A stretch of 64,000 bases of DNA, taken from contig NZ_CP014263.1 of the NCBI RefSeq assembly GCF_001988955.1, positions 2,604,001 to 2,668,000 on the forward strand. The letters run 5' to 3'. Numbering within the stretch: position 1 is the stretch's first letter; the number at the start of each line of letters is the position of its first letter. Positions 50,724 to 60,790 of this stretch are shown here, piece by piece. This stretch comes from Spirosoma montaniterrae. Lineage in GTDB: Bacteria > Bacteroidota > Bacteroidia > Cytophagales > Spirosomataceae. A model generated the notes under the pieces. The model was not told where the DNA came from. It was given only the letters and a program-made list of their open reading frames with translations, and ran no database searches. The position numbers were made by a program, and so were the translations under genes.

Positions 50724-52157
50724 TTAGTTGATTCGGAAAGCGTAGGCTACAGATTTGGCCTGTTTGGCAGGCATTGTCAGTGTCAGTGTACCATTAGCGA
50801 AAGTGTGTTTCACTGGTTTACCATCGCTCAATGCCGTAACAGCGCGAACATCAGTCAATGGTAATTCGCTAATAGTAACTGTTTTTCCGGTTGGCTCATC
50901 GAGCAGAATGGCGTACAGCGATTCGCCTTTTTTCGTGAACCGAACGCGTCCGTCAGTGCTGGTTTTAGCTTCGGCCTTCGTCCAGGGGCGGGTGCCATAA
51001 ATGGCTTCGCCGTTGGTTTTGAGCCAGACACCCAGCCCGTTGAGCCGCTCCAACTGCCCCGCCGGAATAGTACCATCGGCTTCGGGGCCAACGTTTAGCA
51101 GCAGGTTACCGTTCTTGCTGACAATATCCACGAACGAGTCAACCAGCCCATCGACCGATAAAAACGTGGCGGCATCTTCGGTGCGGTTATAGCCGAACGA
51201 CAGGCCAATGCCCCGGCAGGTTTCCCACTTTTTTCGCGCAATGGAGTCCAGCATCTGGTATTCGGGCGTAGTGAAATCGTAATGCACGGCGGGCTTGGCC
51301 GAGGGTGCAGCAAACTCGAACGTGTGGCGGTTATTGACCACGCCCTGTGGGTTTTTGTTATAAAATTCGGCAATCACCGGCACGGGGTTATAGGCTTTGG
51401 GGCTACCGATGTCGGCCCAGAGCACGTAGGGATTGTAGCGGTCGGTCAGTTCGCGCCAATGGTTGCCGAGGTAAGTCACGTATTCGGGTTGTTGCGGGCC
51501 AGCCGTGAACAGGTCGGGGAAATTATTGATCGTTTTCTGATTGAAGGTCCAGTCTAAGCCGCTCGAATAATACAGCCCCATTTTCAACCCCTGACCGTTG
51601 ACAGCCTGCGTCAATTCGCCCACGATGTCGCGGCTGGCCTGATAGTTTTTCTTGAACGGATTAGGCTGTTTGCTGGGCCAGAGCAAGAATCCGTCGTGGT
51701 GTTTGGTGGTCAGCACAACATACTGCGCCCCCGCGTCTTTAAACAGTTTGGCCCACTGGTTGGGGTTCCACTTCTTGATTTCGCGGTTAAAAACCGGTAC
51801 GAAATCGTCGTAACTAAACGAGTCGCCGTAGGTGGCTTTGTGGTATTGTTGAGTACTGCTACCATCAATTCGCAGCGAGTTCATGTACCATTCGGCATAG
51901 GGGTTGTTGGCAAACCATTCTTCGCCTTTGGTAGTCGCCAAAATCTCCTGCAACGGTTTTTTGGTGCCTTTAGCCCAGCCCGGCACCGAATACAAACCCC
52001 AGTGAACAAAAATACCCAGTTTGGCATCATCGAACCAGCCCGGCAGTGGGTGTTTGTCGATAGACGCCCGTGTGGTATCGTACCGGGCAGGAGCCTGCGC
52101 CCAGGTTTGGTTGGCCCAGAAGAGCAGTAAAAGCGAACAGAAGATCTTGATGTTCAT
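50724..52157 (-). CDS. GH29 alpha-L-fucosidase (exported), copy 2, in PUL
   Basis: 477 residues. Signal peptide ending near TWAQAP. GH29 barrel: KLGIFVHWGLYSVPGWAKGT, TTKHHDGFLLWPSKQPN, GLYYSSGLDWTFN, nucleophile Asp249 in YNPYVLWADIGSP, RKKWETCRGIGLSFGYN, LLLNVGPEADGTIPA, then a C-terminal beta-sandwich. The position of the general acid cannot be fixed from sequence alone. It removes L-fucose from the glycan taken up through the SusC/SusD pair upstream; it follows the VCBS gene after 8 nt. Confidence 0.93.
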   Translation of the reverse strand: MNIKIFCSLLLLFWANQTWAQAPARYDTTRASIDKHPLPGWFDDAKLGIFVHWGLYSVPGWAKGTKKPLQEILATTKGEEWFANNPYAEWYMNSLRIDGSSTQQYHKATYGDSFSYDDFVPVFNREIKKWNPNQWAKLFKDAGAQYVVLTTKHHDGFLLWPSKQPNPFKKNYQASRDIVGELTQAVNGQGLKMGLYYSSGLDWTFNQKTINNFPDLFTAGPQQPEYVTYLGNHWRELTDRYNPYVLWADIGSPKAYNPVPVIAEFYNKNPQGVVNNRHTFEFAAPSAKPAVHYDFTTPEYQMLDSIARKKWETCRGIGLSFGYNRTEDAATFLSVDGLVDSFVDIVSKNGNLLLNVGPEADGTIPAGQLERLNGLGVWLKTNGEAIYGTRPWTKAEAKTSTDGRVRFTKKGESLYAILLDEPTGKTVTISELPLTDVRAVTALSDGKPVKHTFANGTLTLTMPAKQAKSVAYAFRIN

Positions 52158-52165
52158 AATAAAAA

Positions 52166-55100
52166 CTACGGTTTAATGGTCTGAGAAAAGGATACAACGC
52201 TATCGGCGTTGGCAGCCGCTAAAAAAAGGGACGTACCCCGCCGGGTTTTGAGCCGCACCAACGCACGCTGATCGCCACGCAGCCAGATGCCGCTTCGTTC
52301 GGGCGAGATGGCCCGGAAATTTCCCCGCCCGTCGCCCGCCAGCAGCAGACCCACCGATGCGTCGGCCCAGCCATACAGCACCTCACCCGCGTGGTTGTTG
52401 CCGCTCAGGAGCAGGTCGGGCAGGCCATCGCCCGTAAAATCACCAGCCAGCAAACCCGTTGTTGTCGAAAACTGCGCTTCGATAGGCAGGGCGCGTCGTC
52501 GAAACCGACCCTTGCCCAAATTCTCCAGCACACTGGTTTCAAACGTGCAGGCTTTCAAATGTTTAGCATTGGCAGGCAGCGGATTGGGCAGGAGTTTGGC
52601 GAGGGTGGTCTGGCCGTAACTGGCGTAATCAACGAACTGTTTACGCAGACTAACCCACTGTTTCAGCAGGTCGTCGCGGCCCGCAAACGGCACGGGTTCA
52701 CGCTGGCCTGCGTTGGTCAGCAGATACTGAAATATCACAGGTTTGATGCGGTTGTTGTTGTCGAAATCGCCCGCCACCAATTCGAGCGGTTGCTGTACCG
52801 ATGGCGCGTAATCGACGTTTGTACCTGCATTGCCTATCACATAATCGAGGTCGCCGTCGCGGTCCATGTCAAGGGGTAGAATACTGGTCCACCAGCCCCG
52901 GCTTTCGCCCAGCCCGGTTTGGCCGGTCACGTTCACGAATCGCCCGCGCTGATTCCGAAAAAACGACAACGGCATCCACTCACCCACGGCAATGAGGTCG
53001 GGCCAGCCGTCGCGGTCGAAGTCAGACCAGACGGCCCCGCTCACCATGCCTGCGCGGCTCAGGCCGGGAGCCACCCGCTCGGTGACGTCGCGAAAAATGC
53101 CGCCGTTGTTTTGCAGTACATAGCTACGGGGAGCGTCGGGGTAACGGCCCGGCTCGTAACGGCCACCCACAAACAGGTCGGTGTCGCCATCGCGGTCGTA
53201 GTCGGCTCCTACTACGCAACTTTTACTGCTACGCATGGCAGGCAGGACATTGGGTAGTAATGTGAACTGCCCGCGCCCGTCGTTCTGATACAGACGATCC
53301 TGATAATCAGGCGAATCGGGTTGGAATTCGCTACCGCCACTGGCTACGTACAGGTCAGCATCGCCATCGCCGTCAGCGTCGAAAAACAGGCTCCCGGCGT
53401 CTTCGCAGCGAGTCTCGGTCTGATTGATCGGTTCGGATGAAAAGGTGCCGTTGGCCCCCTGCCGAAACAGCATACCCGGTTGCCCCGCCGAACCACCCAT
53501 GAAAAAATCGTCACCGTTCACCCCGTCAACATCGGCCACCGCCAGCGCAGGGCCAGCGCGGTCGTACTGTCGAAGCAGCAGCGGATTTCCGGCGAAATCG
53601 TTATGCCTGTTTTCAACGTGCCGGACATGCAGATTGAGCGCATCGTTCACCACTGTAAACAACGGATTGGTAGCCGGTTTCAAGCGGTCAGGAACAGCTT
53701 TTTCAGTCTGATAATCAATCGTTAGCGACTGATTGACGCGAACGTTACGGCATACCTGCCGACGACCATCGGGCCAGACCACCACCACCGAATCGACACG
53801 GGTTGTTGTACCCAAACCGATGTGCAACGGAGCGTCGATGCTGGACAGATACCCCCGCACCGGCGACACATAAGCCGTTTGGGTGCGATGCCCGTCATGC
53901 ACCGCCACCGTTGCGCCAATACCACGCCGGTTCAGGGCGGGGCCGATCAGGGCAATAGTCAGAAAATGCGCGTGACTTTTGCGCTGACTGGCCTGATTTT
54001 CATACACATAGGCCGGTTCGTTGATATTACTCGTTACCAAATCCAGATCACCGTCGCGGTCCAGATCGGCATAAACGGCTCCGTTCGAGTACGACGGTCG
54101 GTCAATGCCCCAGTTGGCCGTTTCGTCGGTAAAAGTCAGCCGCCCGGTGTTGCGATACACGTAGTTCGACACCTTTACGCCTTTGAGTAGCCGGGTCAGT
54201 TCCTGCTGTTTTTCGGTGCGGTCGGTTTGCGTACCGAACATGGTTTCGGCGGCCTGGTAGTTCGAGAAATCGAGATCGGTAATGTTTTTGGCAAAGCCGT
54301 TAGTGATGTACAGATCGCGGAAACCGTCGTTATCAAAATCGGCCAGCAGCGGCCCCCAACTCCAGTCGGTGGCATGAACGCCCGCCAGTTGCCCCACATC
54401 GCTGAAGACTGGAACGGCGGTTTGCCTGGCTGAGGTCGGCGCGTTTCCCCGATTTAGCTGCAGGGTGTTTCGCATAAACTGCGGCACGTAACCGGCCTGG
54501 GTTTCAAGCAAAAACTTTTCGTAGTTCATTCCCGCGATGGTCGTTTTCCGCCGTAGATTCGTTTGCGGCAGCATATCCACTACCATCACGTCGGGCCGGG
54601 CGTCGTTATTGATATCGGCCACATCGACGCCCATGCCGTTGTAACTCTGATGGGCCTGACTCCGGGCGCACTCGTCGCGAAACGTGCCATTTTTCTGGTT
54701 CAGATACAGGTGGTCGTTGGTCATGAAGTCGTTGGCAACATACACATCGGGCCAACCGTCGGCGTTCAGATCGGCCACCGACAGGCCCAGCCCATATCCC
54801 TCGTGGGCGACACCCGCCCGCGCCGATACGTCGCGAAAGACCGGATGTCCCAGCGAATCGACCCGACCCAGATTCTCATACAGTCGGTCGTTGGTAGCCC
54901 CGCGCGTAACGGGGTAATCGGGCGGAATAACCATGTTTTTGTCGACGCCGTTGACCTGATTGGTCATCAGATACATATCCAGATCACCATCGCGGTCATA
55001 ATCAAAAAAAGCCGACTGCACACTGAACGACGAATCAGCCAGTCCGTAAGCCGCAGCCTGTTCGGTGAAGACCGGAACGCCCTGCGCATTTACACCGCCA

Positions 55101-55627
55101 TTGATGTGCAGGCGATTAGGCGGTTGCCGTGCGTCGGGTCGGTCGCGGCCAGGGCCAGCTACGCAGAGGTATAGATCGAGCCAACCATCGGCGTTAATGT
55201 CTACCACCGATACGCCCATAATCCATTCCGTCGTGGTAAGTTTCGCGGCTTCGGTCACGTCGCGATACATAATCGGCTCATCGTTCGTGCGTTGCGCGTT
55301 GATATACAGCCGCGACGATACCTGATTACCCGTAAAAAACAGGTCAAGCAAACTATCGTTGTCAAAATCGCCTACGGCCACGCCCCCGCCGTTGTAGCAG
55401 TAGTAATAATTGAGGATGTTGACCGAATCGGTTTCGGTGATCGTATTGACGAAATCAACGCCCGTCTGAGTGGCATCGAGCGACCGGAACAGCGGCTCCT
55501 GTTTATTTCGCTGGCAGGTACTCAGCAACACGAGTAACCCCAGCCACCCCAATAGCCGCCCGCAACAAACTGCTGAAAGCAGCGCACAACGGGGCGACGA
55601 ATGGGGTTGGCACAGGGACGCGAACAC
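52166..55627 (-). CDS. Large FG-GAP/VCBS-repeat lipoprotein with ASPIC/UnbV domain
   Basis: 1153 residues. The N-terminal signal has a lipobox LSTC near residue 38 (LGWLGLLVLLSTC). About seven DxDxDxxxD calcium-type blades come first (e.g. DFDNDSLLDLF, DYDRDGDLDMY, DLNADGWPDVY), then an ASPIC/UnbV domain (RRGIGATVAVHDGHRTQTAY ... LSSIDAPLHIGLG), then seven or so more blades (DADGDGDADLY, DMDRDGDLDYV, DFTGDGLPDLL). The blades should form two Ca2+-binding beta-propellers. Such CRTAC1-like proteins often sit in SusCD operons; they are probably surface glycan-binding proteins, though no activity is proven. It lies between susD and the GH29 gene. Confidence 0.9.
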   Translation of the reverse strand: MFASLCQPHSSPRCALLSAVCCGRLLGWLGLLVLLSTCQRNKQEPLFRSLDATQTGVDFVNTITETDSVNILNYYYCYNGGGVAVGDFDNDSLLDLFFTGNQVSSRLYINAQRTNDEPIMYRDVTEAAKLTTTEWIMGVSVVDINADGWLDLYLCVAGPGRDRPDARQPPNRLHINGGVNAQGVPVFTEQAAAYGLADSSFSVQSAFFDYDRDGDLDMYLMTNQVNGVDKNMVIPPDYPVTRGATNDRLYENLGRVDSLGHPVFRDVSARAGVAHEGYGLGLSVADLNADGWPDVYVANDFMTNDHLYLNQKNGTFRDECARSQAHQSYNGMGVDVADINNDARPDVMVVDMLPQTNLRRKTTIAGMNYEKFLLETQAGYVPQFMRNTLQLNRGNAPTSARQTAVPVFSDVGQLAGVHATDWSWGPLLADFDNDGFRDLYITNGFAKNITDLDFSNYQAAETMFGTQTDRTEKQQELTRLLKGVKVSNYVYRNTGRLTFTDETANWGIDRPSYSNGAVYADLDRDGDLDLVTSNINEPAYVYENQASQRKSHAHFLTIALIGPALNRRGIGATVAVHDGHRTQTAYVSPVRGYLSSIDAPLHIGLGTTTRVDSVVVVWPDGRRQVCRNVRVNQSLTIDYQTEKAVPDRLKPATNPLFTVVNDALNLHVRHVENRHNDFAGNPLLLRQYDRAGPALAVADVDGVNGDDFFMGGSAGQPGMLFRQGANGTFSSEPINQTETRCEDAGSLFFDADGDGDADLYVASGGSEFQPDSPDYQDRLYQNDGRGQFTLLPNVLPAMRSSKSCVVGADYDRDGDTDLFVGGRYEPGRYPDAPRSYVLQNNGGIFRDVTERVAPGLSRAGMVSGAVWSDFDRDGWPDLIAVGEWMPLSFFRNQRGRFVNVTGQTGLGESRGWWTSILPLDMDRDGDLDYVIGNAGTNVDYAPSVQQPLELVAGDFDNNNRIKPVIFQYLLTNAGQREPVPFAGRDDLLKQWVSLRKQFVDYASYGQTTLAKLLPNPLPANAKHLKACTFETSVLENLGKGRFRRRALPIEAQFSTTTGLLAGDFTGDGLPDLLLSGNNHAGEVLYGWADASVGLLLAGDGRGNFRAISPERSGIWLRGDQRALVRLKTRRGTSLFLAAANADSVVSFSQTIKP

Positions 55628-55662
55628 AACTGATAGCTGTCTATAAGTGGCTGGAAAGCAGG

Positions 55663-57219
55663 CTAATACCCCGGATTCTGCTTGAGCTGGGGGTTGGTAT
55701 TAATGTCGTTTTGCGGAATGGGCAGCAACTCGTTTTTATTGCGCTGAAACTGCCCGCCACTGTTCGAGCGCAGGGCCGGGTTTCGCGTGAACACGTCGGC
55801 GGTGATGCCCCAGCGGTTCAGATCGAAAATACGGTCGCCCTCGGCGGTCAGTTCCAGCACACGCTCGTTGCGGATGGCTTCGCGCATGGCTGCCTGACTC
55901 AGGCCCGGCGCAATGTTGGGCATGGTTGCCCGCGCCCGCACCCGGTTAATAGCCGCATACACAGCCGCCGACGGGCCGTTGGCTTCGTTCTCAGCTTCGG
56001 CGTACATCAGCAGCACATCGGCCAACCGAATCATCCGGCGGTTGTTGGTGGGGTAAGCCCAGCTACCCGGCGTTAACGAACTGGTTCGGTCGAAGTTAAG
56101 GTATTTACGTACCCACACGTTGTTCTGGTCGCTGCCCGTAAACGCCTTCGTGAAATCGTCCTGATAAACTTTCGCTCCCGGATAATTCCAGATCATGGTG
56201 GCAAAGGCACGCGGGTCAATGGCACCGGTAATGGTTTTCTCCTTCATAAACAGGTCATAGACCCAGCGGTTTATAGTAGTGCTGGCCTGACTGGTATAGC
56301 CTTTGGGCGCAACATCTGGCTCCCACGCCTGCCCACGCCAGGGGTTGGGCGTACCGCTCGGTCCCCAGTTGCCAGTATCTGACCGCTGGTATTGCAACTC
56401 AAAAATCGACTCAGCATTATTATTGGTTGCCGCCTGAAAATTGTCCTGGTAGTTGGCTACCAGCCGGTATTGAGTGCCATCAACGATTTTTTTGAATTCG
56501 GTGGCAGCGGCTGCCCAGTCTTTGGTATACAGATGCGCTTTACCGAGCAGAGCCGTGGCGGCACCCGCCGTAGCACGGCCTACGTCTTTGGGCTCGGCAG
56601 GCAGGCTGCTCTGAGCCTGTCGCAGATCCGATTTGATGCTGGCCCACACATCGGCAGCCGGAGCCTGTGGCACCAGTATGTCTTCCAGCGCATTCACGGG
56701 CTTGGTAATCAGCGGAATATTACCCCACATGTTCAGCAGGTGAAAATGCGCGAAGGCCCGCAGGAAATAGGCTTCACCGAGAATTTCTTTCTTGCGGGCT
56801 TCATTCATCTGAATGGCAGGCACATTGGCAATGACCTGATTGGCGCGGGCCACAATGGCGTTTAGCTCGCCCCAGCCTTCCAGCACCCGGTTGTCGGTCG
56901 AGGCTACGGCGAAGGTGCCCACGTCATTCACTTCCTGCGCCGGGAAAGGATTCAGGTCATCGCCCCGGAGCGTGGTCAGAATAGCACCCATCATCCGGCC
57001 CCAGCCCATAATGGTGGTAAGCGGACCGTAGGTGGCAACGAGGGCTTTTTCGGCATCGTCGGCGTTGCGCCAGAACAATGTCGGGCTAAGCTGATTGGGG
57101 TTATCGATGTCTAATGCTTTTTCGCTACACTCGGTAAATACCGATGATGTAAGCAGCAAAGCCGACACCATAGCGGCTCGGCGTAGCATTCGAACCGGAG
57201 TATTATTACGTGGTATCAT
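55663..57219 (-). CDS. SusD/RagB-family lipoprotein (second PUL)
   Basis: 518 residues. Lipobox FTEC near residue 29. SusD pattern: IDNPNQLSPTLFWRNADDAE, ARANQVIANVPAIQMNEARK, FLRAFAHFHLLNMWGNIPLI, LLGKAHLYTKDWAAAATEFK, MIRLADVLLMYAEAENEANG, AINRVRARATMPNIAPG, NERVLELTAEGDRIFDLNRW, ending NTNPQLKQNPGY. It forms the surface lid on the STN-type SusC 14 nt upstream. Ligand unknown; a fucosylated glycan is inferred. Confidence 0.93.
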   Translation of the reverse strand: MIPRNNTPVRMLRRAAMVSALLLTSSVFTECSEKALDIDNPNQLSPTLFWRNADDAEKALVATYGPLTTIMGWGRMMGAILTTLRGDDLNPFPAQEVNDVGTFAVASTDNRVLEGWGELNAIVARANQVIANVPAIQMNEARKKEILGEAYFLRAFAHFHLLNMWGNIPLITKPVNALEDILVPQAPAADVWASIKSDLRQAQSSLPAEPKDVGRATAGAATALLGKAHLYTKDWAAAATEFKKIVDGTQYRLVANYQDNFQAATNNNAESIFELQYQRSDTGNWGPSGTPNPWRGQAWEPDVAPKGYTSQASTTINRWVYDLFMKEKTITGAIDPRAFATMIWNYPGAKVYQDDFTKAFTGSDQNNVWVRKYLNFDRTSSLTPGSWAYPTNNRRMIRLADVLLMYAEAENEANGPSAAVYAAINRVRARATMPNIAPGLSQAAMREAIRNERVLELTAEGDRIFDLNRWGITADVFTRNPALRSNSGGQFQRNKNELLPIPQNDINTNPQLKQNPGY

Positions 57220-57233
57220 GGTTGTGGCAGTGA

Positions 57234-60200
57234 TTAAAACGTGATGTCAATACCGGCAAAAACGCTACGGGCCTGTGGGTATATGCCCACGTCGACGCCC
57301 GCGCCGAACAGCCCGGCGGCCTGCGTGGGGCTACCTCCGCGTCCAATTTCGGGGTCGTAACCCGTGTAGCGCGTAAAGGTGAGCAGGTTCTGGCCCTGCA
57401 CATACACCCGCGCCCCGCCCAGTTGCAGCGATTTGACGAGGGTGTTCGGAATGGTGTAGCCCAACTGCATACTTCGCAGCCGCAGATACGAGCCATCTTC
57501 GACATAGAACGACGACGACCGTCGATTGTTGGCTGGGTCCGAGAGCGTAGCACGGGGAATGTCGGTGTTGGTGTTTTGCGGGGTCCAGGCCCGCAATCCA
57601 TCAATCAGCCTGTTGCCGCCAAAGTCGAGTAAGTGTTTGAATTTGTTGGCGTTCCAAATTTTGTTGCCCTGTACGCCCTGAATGAACATACTCAAATCGA
57701 AGCCCCGGTACGACGCGTTGAAGATGGCTCCATACTCAAATTTAGGCACGGGGCTACCGAGGTACGTCCGGTCGCTGTTGTTGAGTCTGCCATCGCCGTT
57801 GAGGTCTTTGTAGCGAAAGTCGCCGGGCCGCACATTCAGCCGCCCATCGGCGGTAATCTGATCCTGACTTTGGTAGATACCATCGACTACAAAACCGTAG
57901 AAGCTGCCCACCGGTTGCCCTACGTCGGTGCGGGTAGCCTGCAAGCTTTCCTGCGTAAATGTGCCACCGTTGATGGGGCTAACACCCTCGCCGAGTGCCA
58001 GCACGCGGTTGCGGATGGTGCTGAAATTACCCGTAATGCTGTATTTAAGGCCATTGCTGCCGGGCCGGTGGTTATACGTACCGGCAAATTCAAAACCCTG
58101 GTTGCGGATGGTGGCCGCGTTTTTAACGATGCTGCTGCCCACGCCCCCGTACACCGGAATGGGTAGATTGGTTAGAATCCCTGCCGAACGCCGGTCGTAA
58201 TAATCCATAACAACGGTGAACTTGCCATTCCAGAAACTCAGGTCGGTACCAATGTCGGTAGTGCGGCTGGTTTCCCACACCACATTAGGGTTGGCAAAGT
58301 TGGTCAGGGCCGTGCCAGGCCGAACGCCGTTGGCAAAGAAATAACTGGCATTGATGTTCAACACGCTGGTAGTTACGTAGTTGCCGATGTTCTGCGAACC
58401 TAATACGCCGTAGCTGGCCCGCAGTTTCACATCGTTCAGTACGTCATTTTTCGGAAAGAAATTTTCTTCGCTGATACGCCAGCCCGCCGAGATAGACGGG
58501 AACGTACCGAAGCGGTTCTGCTCGGCAAACCGCGACGAGCCATCGCGCCGGAGCGTGGCCGACAGCAGGTATTTGCCCGCAAAGTTGTAGTTGATCCGCC
58601 CCAGAACCGACTGGAGCGCACTCCGCTGAATGTCGCCCGTGGCATTTACCCGCACCGTCGATGCATCGATGACACGGAGCGAATTCGTCGGAAAATCGGC
58701 TCCCGTGGCTCCCAGCGACCTAAATTCGTTTAACTGCTGTGTATAGCCCGCCAGCACGTCGAATGAATGTTTGCCGAACGATTTACTGTAGTTGAGCGTG
58801 TGCTCAATCAGCGTACCGAGGCCGCGAATGTTGTTTTCGTCTAAGCGCGACACGTTGTTGAATGCCTCCTGTGAGGTGCTGAAAAAGAACGTCGGCAGGT
58901 AGTTGAACGAGTTACCAACGGTGTAGTCGAGTCCCAGATTCAATTTGTAGCGCAGGCCATCGATAATCTGGTATTCGGCTCCCAAACTGCCCAGCACCTG
59001 ATCGTTGGTGAGCCGATTTTCGTTCAGAAACGACAGCCCATACCAGTTGATACCGCGCGGCAGGCCGTTGAAAACCGGGTCGATACCGGCAAAACCACCA
59101 TCGTTAGCTGGGTTGAAGACTGGAATCGTCGGTATTTCACCCCGTTCGCGGCCCCAGTACACGTTGGGTCTGTTGATGGCCCGCGATACCGACAAAGCTT
59201 CGGTAAGCCGAAAACGGCCCTTTGTGAAGGTGGAGTTGGCGCGGAAGTTATACCGCTTGAACCCAGAGTTGACCACAATGCCTTTCTGGTCGAAATACTG
59301 CCCGGAGATGTAGAATTTAGCGTTTTCGTTGCCCCCCGACAGGTTCAGGCTGTAGTCCTGCACGGGTGCCGAACCGCTAATGGAAAGCTTCTGCCAGTCG
59401 GTATCGATTGCCGGATTGAAGGCTGTAGTGTTGGCCGGGGCGCGGGGTTGCCCGTCGTTGTCGGCGGCCTGATTGATGTAGTCGGCATACTGACGGGCGT
59501 TCATAAAGTCGAGCCGGTTGGTTGGTCCCTGAATACCCACCTTCGCGCTGAAGTTAATGCGGGTTTGGCCGGTACCACCCTGCTTGGTTGTTACCAGCAC
59601 CACACCGTTGGCCGCCCGGTTTCCGTAAATGGCCGCTGCCGACGCATCTTTCAGAATCTCAATGCTTTCAATATCGTTTGGATTCAGGAAATCCATGGAG
59701 GTCGTGATATTACCATCGATGACATAGAGCGGCTGGTCGTTACCGAACGTACCCGTACCGCGCACAATCACGCTCACGCCCGCGCCCGGTGCGCCCCCCG
59801 CATTCTCAACCCGCACTCCCGACACTTTACCCTGAATCAGTGCCGAGGAGTTGGCGGTGGTGATGTTGTTGATGTCCGACGTTTTGATCGAACCGATGGC
59901 TCCCGTTACGTTGGCCCGGCGTTGTGTACCATAGCCTACCACGACTACTTCTTCCAGAATTTTGTCGTTCGGAGTTAGGCTAACATTCAGCGTCGATTGG
60001 TTGCCCACCACAATTTCCTGCGACAGGTAGCCCACAAAGCTGAACACCAGCGTTACGCCCGGCCCTGACACGCTTAGGCTGTATTTGCCCTGCGGATCGG
60101 TGACAGTTCCCTGCGAGGTGCCTTTGACCACCACGCTAACGCCCGGTAGCCCGCTGCCTTTTTCATCGACCACTGTACCCGAAATCGTTACGGCCCGTTC

Positions 60201-60614
60201 AACGGCAGTAGTAAAATCGGGCTGCGGCAGAGACATTACCGACGTGCTGCCCACCACCCGCACCAACACAATTTCCTGATCATTGGCCTGATATGTCAGA
60301 TCCAGCGGTTTCAGCAGTAAATCGAGTACAATGCTCAGCGGCTGGTTAACGGCGTCGAGGGTTACAGGCCGGTTAGCTTTAATAACGGTAGGGCTATACG
60401 TAAACCGCGCATTGGTCAGTTTACTCAATTGTGCCAGTACCGTCTTTATAGGCTTGGCTGTTACGTGCAGGCTAACCCGGCGGTTCAGAACCTCCTGGGC
60501 ACTGGCAGGCCCGGCAACGGCGATGCCTGCCAGTGCGGCCAGTAAAACAAATTGCATGAACGTGACTCGCATAACCCAATACAGTTGCCTGTGGGATGAC
60601 GTAAAAAACTTCAT
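57234..60614 (-). CDS. SusC/RagA-family TonB-dependent receptor with STN signalling domain
   Basis: 1126 residues. After the signal peptide comes a Secretin/TonB N-terminal (STN) domain (about 47-120: RVSLHVTAKPIKTVLAQLSK, LTNARFTYSPTVIKANRPVT), then the carboxypeptidase-regulatory-like domain (ISGTVVDEKGSGLPGVSVVV), the plug (VVVGYGTQRRANVTGAIGSI; IEILKDASAAAIYGNRAANG) and barrel ending in Phe (FAGIDITF). The STN domain is what passes the ligand signal to the periplasmic part of FecR. This SusC is therefore both importer and sensor, unlike the one at 16750. Confidence 0.94.
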   Translation of the reverse strand: MKFFTSSHRQLYWVMRVTFMQFVLLAALAGIAVAGPASAQEVLNRRVSLHVTAKPIKTVLAQLSKLTNARFTYSPTVIKANRPVTLDAVNQPLSIVLDLLLKPLDLTYQANDQEIVLVRVVGSTSVMSLPQPDFTTAVERAVTISGTVVDEKGSGLPGVSVVVKGTSQGTVTDPQGKYSLSVSGPGVTLVFSFVGYLSQEIVVGNQSTLNVSLTPNDKILEEVVVVGYGTQRRANVTGAIGSIKTSDINNITTANSSALIQGKVSGVRVENAGGAPGAGVSVIVRGTGTFGNDQPLYVIDGNITTSMDFLNPNDIESIEILKDASAAAIYGNRAANGVVLVTTKQGGTGQTRINFSAKVGIQGPTNRLDFMNARQYADYINQAADNDGQPRAPANTTAFNPAIDTDWQKLSISGSAPVQDYSLNLSGGNENAKFYISGQYFDQKGIVVNSGFKRYNFRANSTFTKGRFRLTEALSVSRAINRPNVYWGRERGEIPTIPVFNPANDGGFAGIDPVFNGLPRGINWYGLSFLNENRLTNDQVLGSLGAEYQIIDGLRYKLNLGLDYTVGNSFNYLPTFFFSTSQEAFNNVSRLDENNIRGLGTLIEHTLNYSKSFGKHSFDVLAGYTQQLNEFRSLGATGADFPTNSLRVIDASTVRVNATGDIQRSALQSVLGRINYNFAGKYLLSATLRRDGSSRFAEQNRFGTFPSISAGWRISEENFFPKNDVLNDVKLRASYGVLGSQNIGNYVTTSVLNINASYFFANGVRPGTALTNFANPNVVWETSRTTDIGTDLSFWNGKFTVVMDYYDRRSAGILTNLPIPVYGGVGSSIVKNAATIRNQGFEFAGTYNHRPGSNGLKYSITGNFSTIRNRVLALGEGVSPINGGTFTQESLQATRTDVGQPVGSFYGFVVDGIYQSQDQITADGRLNVRPGDFRYKDLNGDGRLNNSDRTYLGSPVPKFEYGAIFNASYRGFDLSMFIQGVQGNKIWNANKFKHLLDFGGNRLIDGLRAWTPQNTNTDIPRATLSDPANNRRSSSFYVEDGSYLRLRSMQLGYTIPNTLVKSLQLGGARVYVQGQNLLTFTRYTGYDPEIGRGGSPTQAAGLFGAGVDVGIYPQARSVFAGIDITF

Positions 60615-60790
60615 ATTTTTAAGCCGTTTTTGTGAATTCTATCTCAGAGCGTGCAAAAACTATCCGTAGCGTGTGTTGTGGAAGACGGCACTGCGGTCAT
60701 TGGGCGGGCGGGTGATGCTGATACCATCACCCGCTTTGTCGTGTTCGGAAGGTAAGCGATTTGTTTAGGGCATAAGCATGGCCGTTGAGG

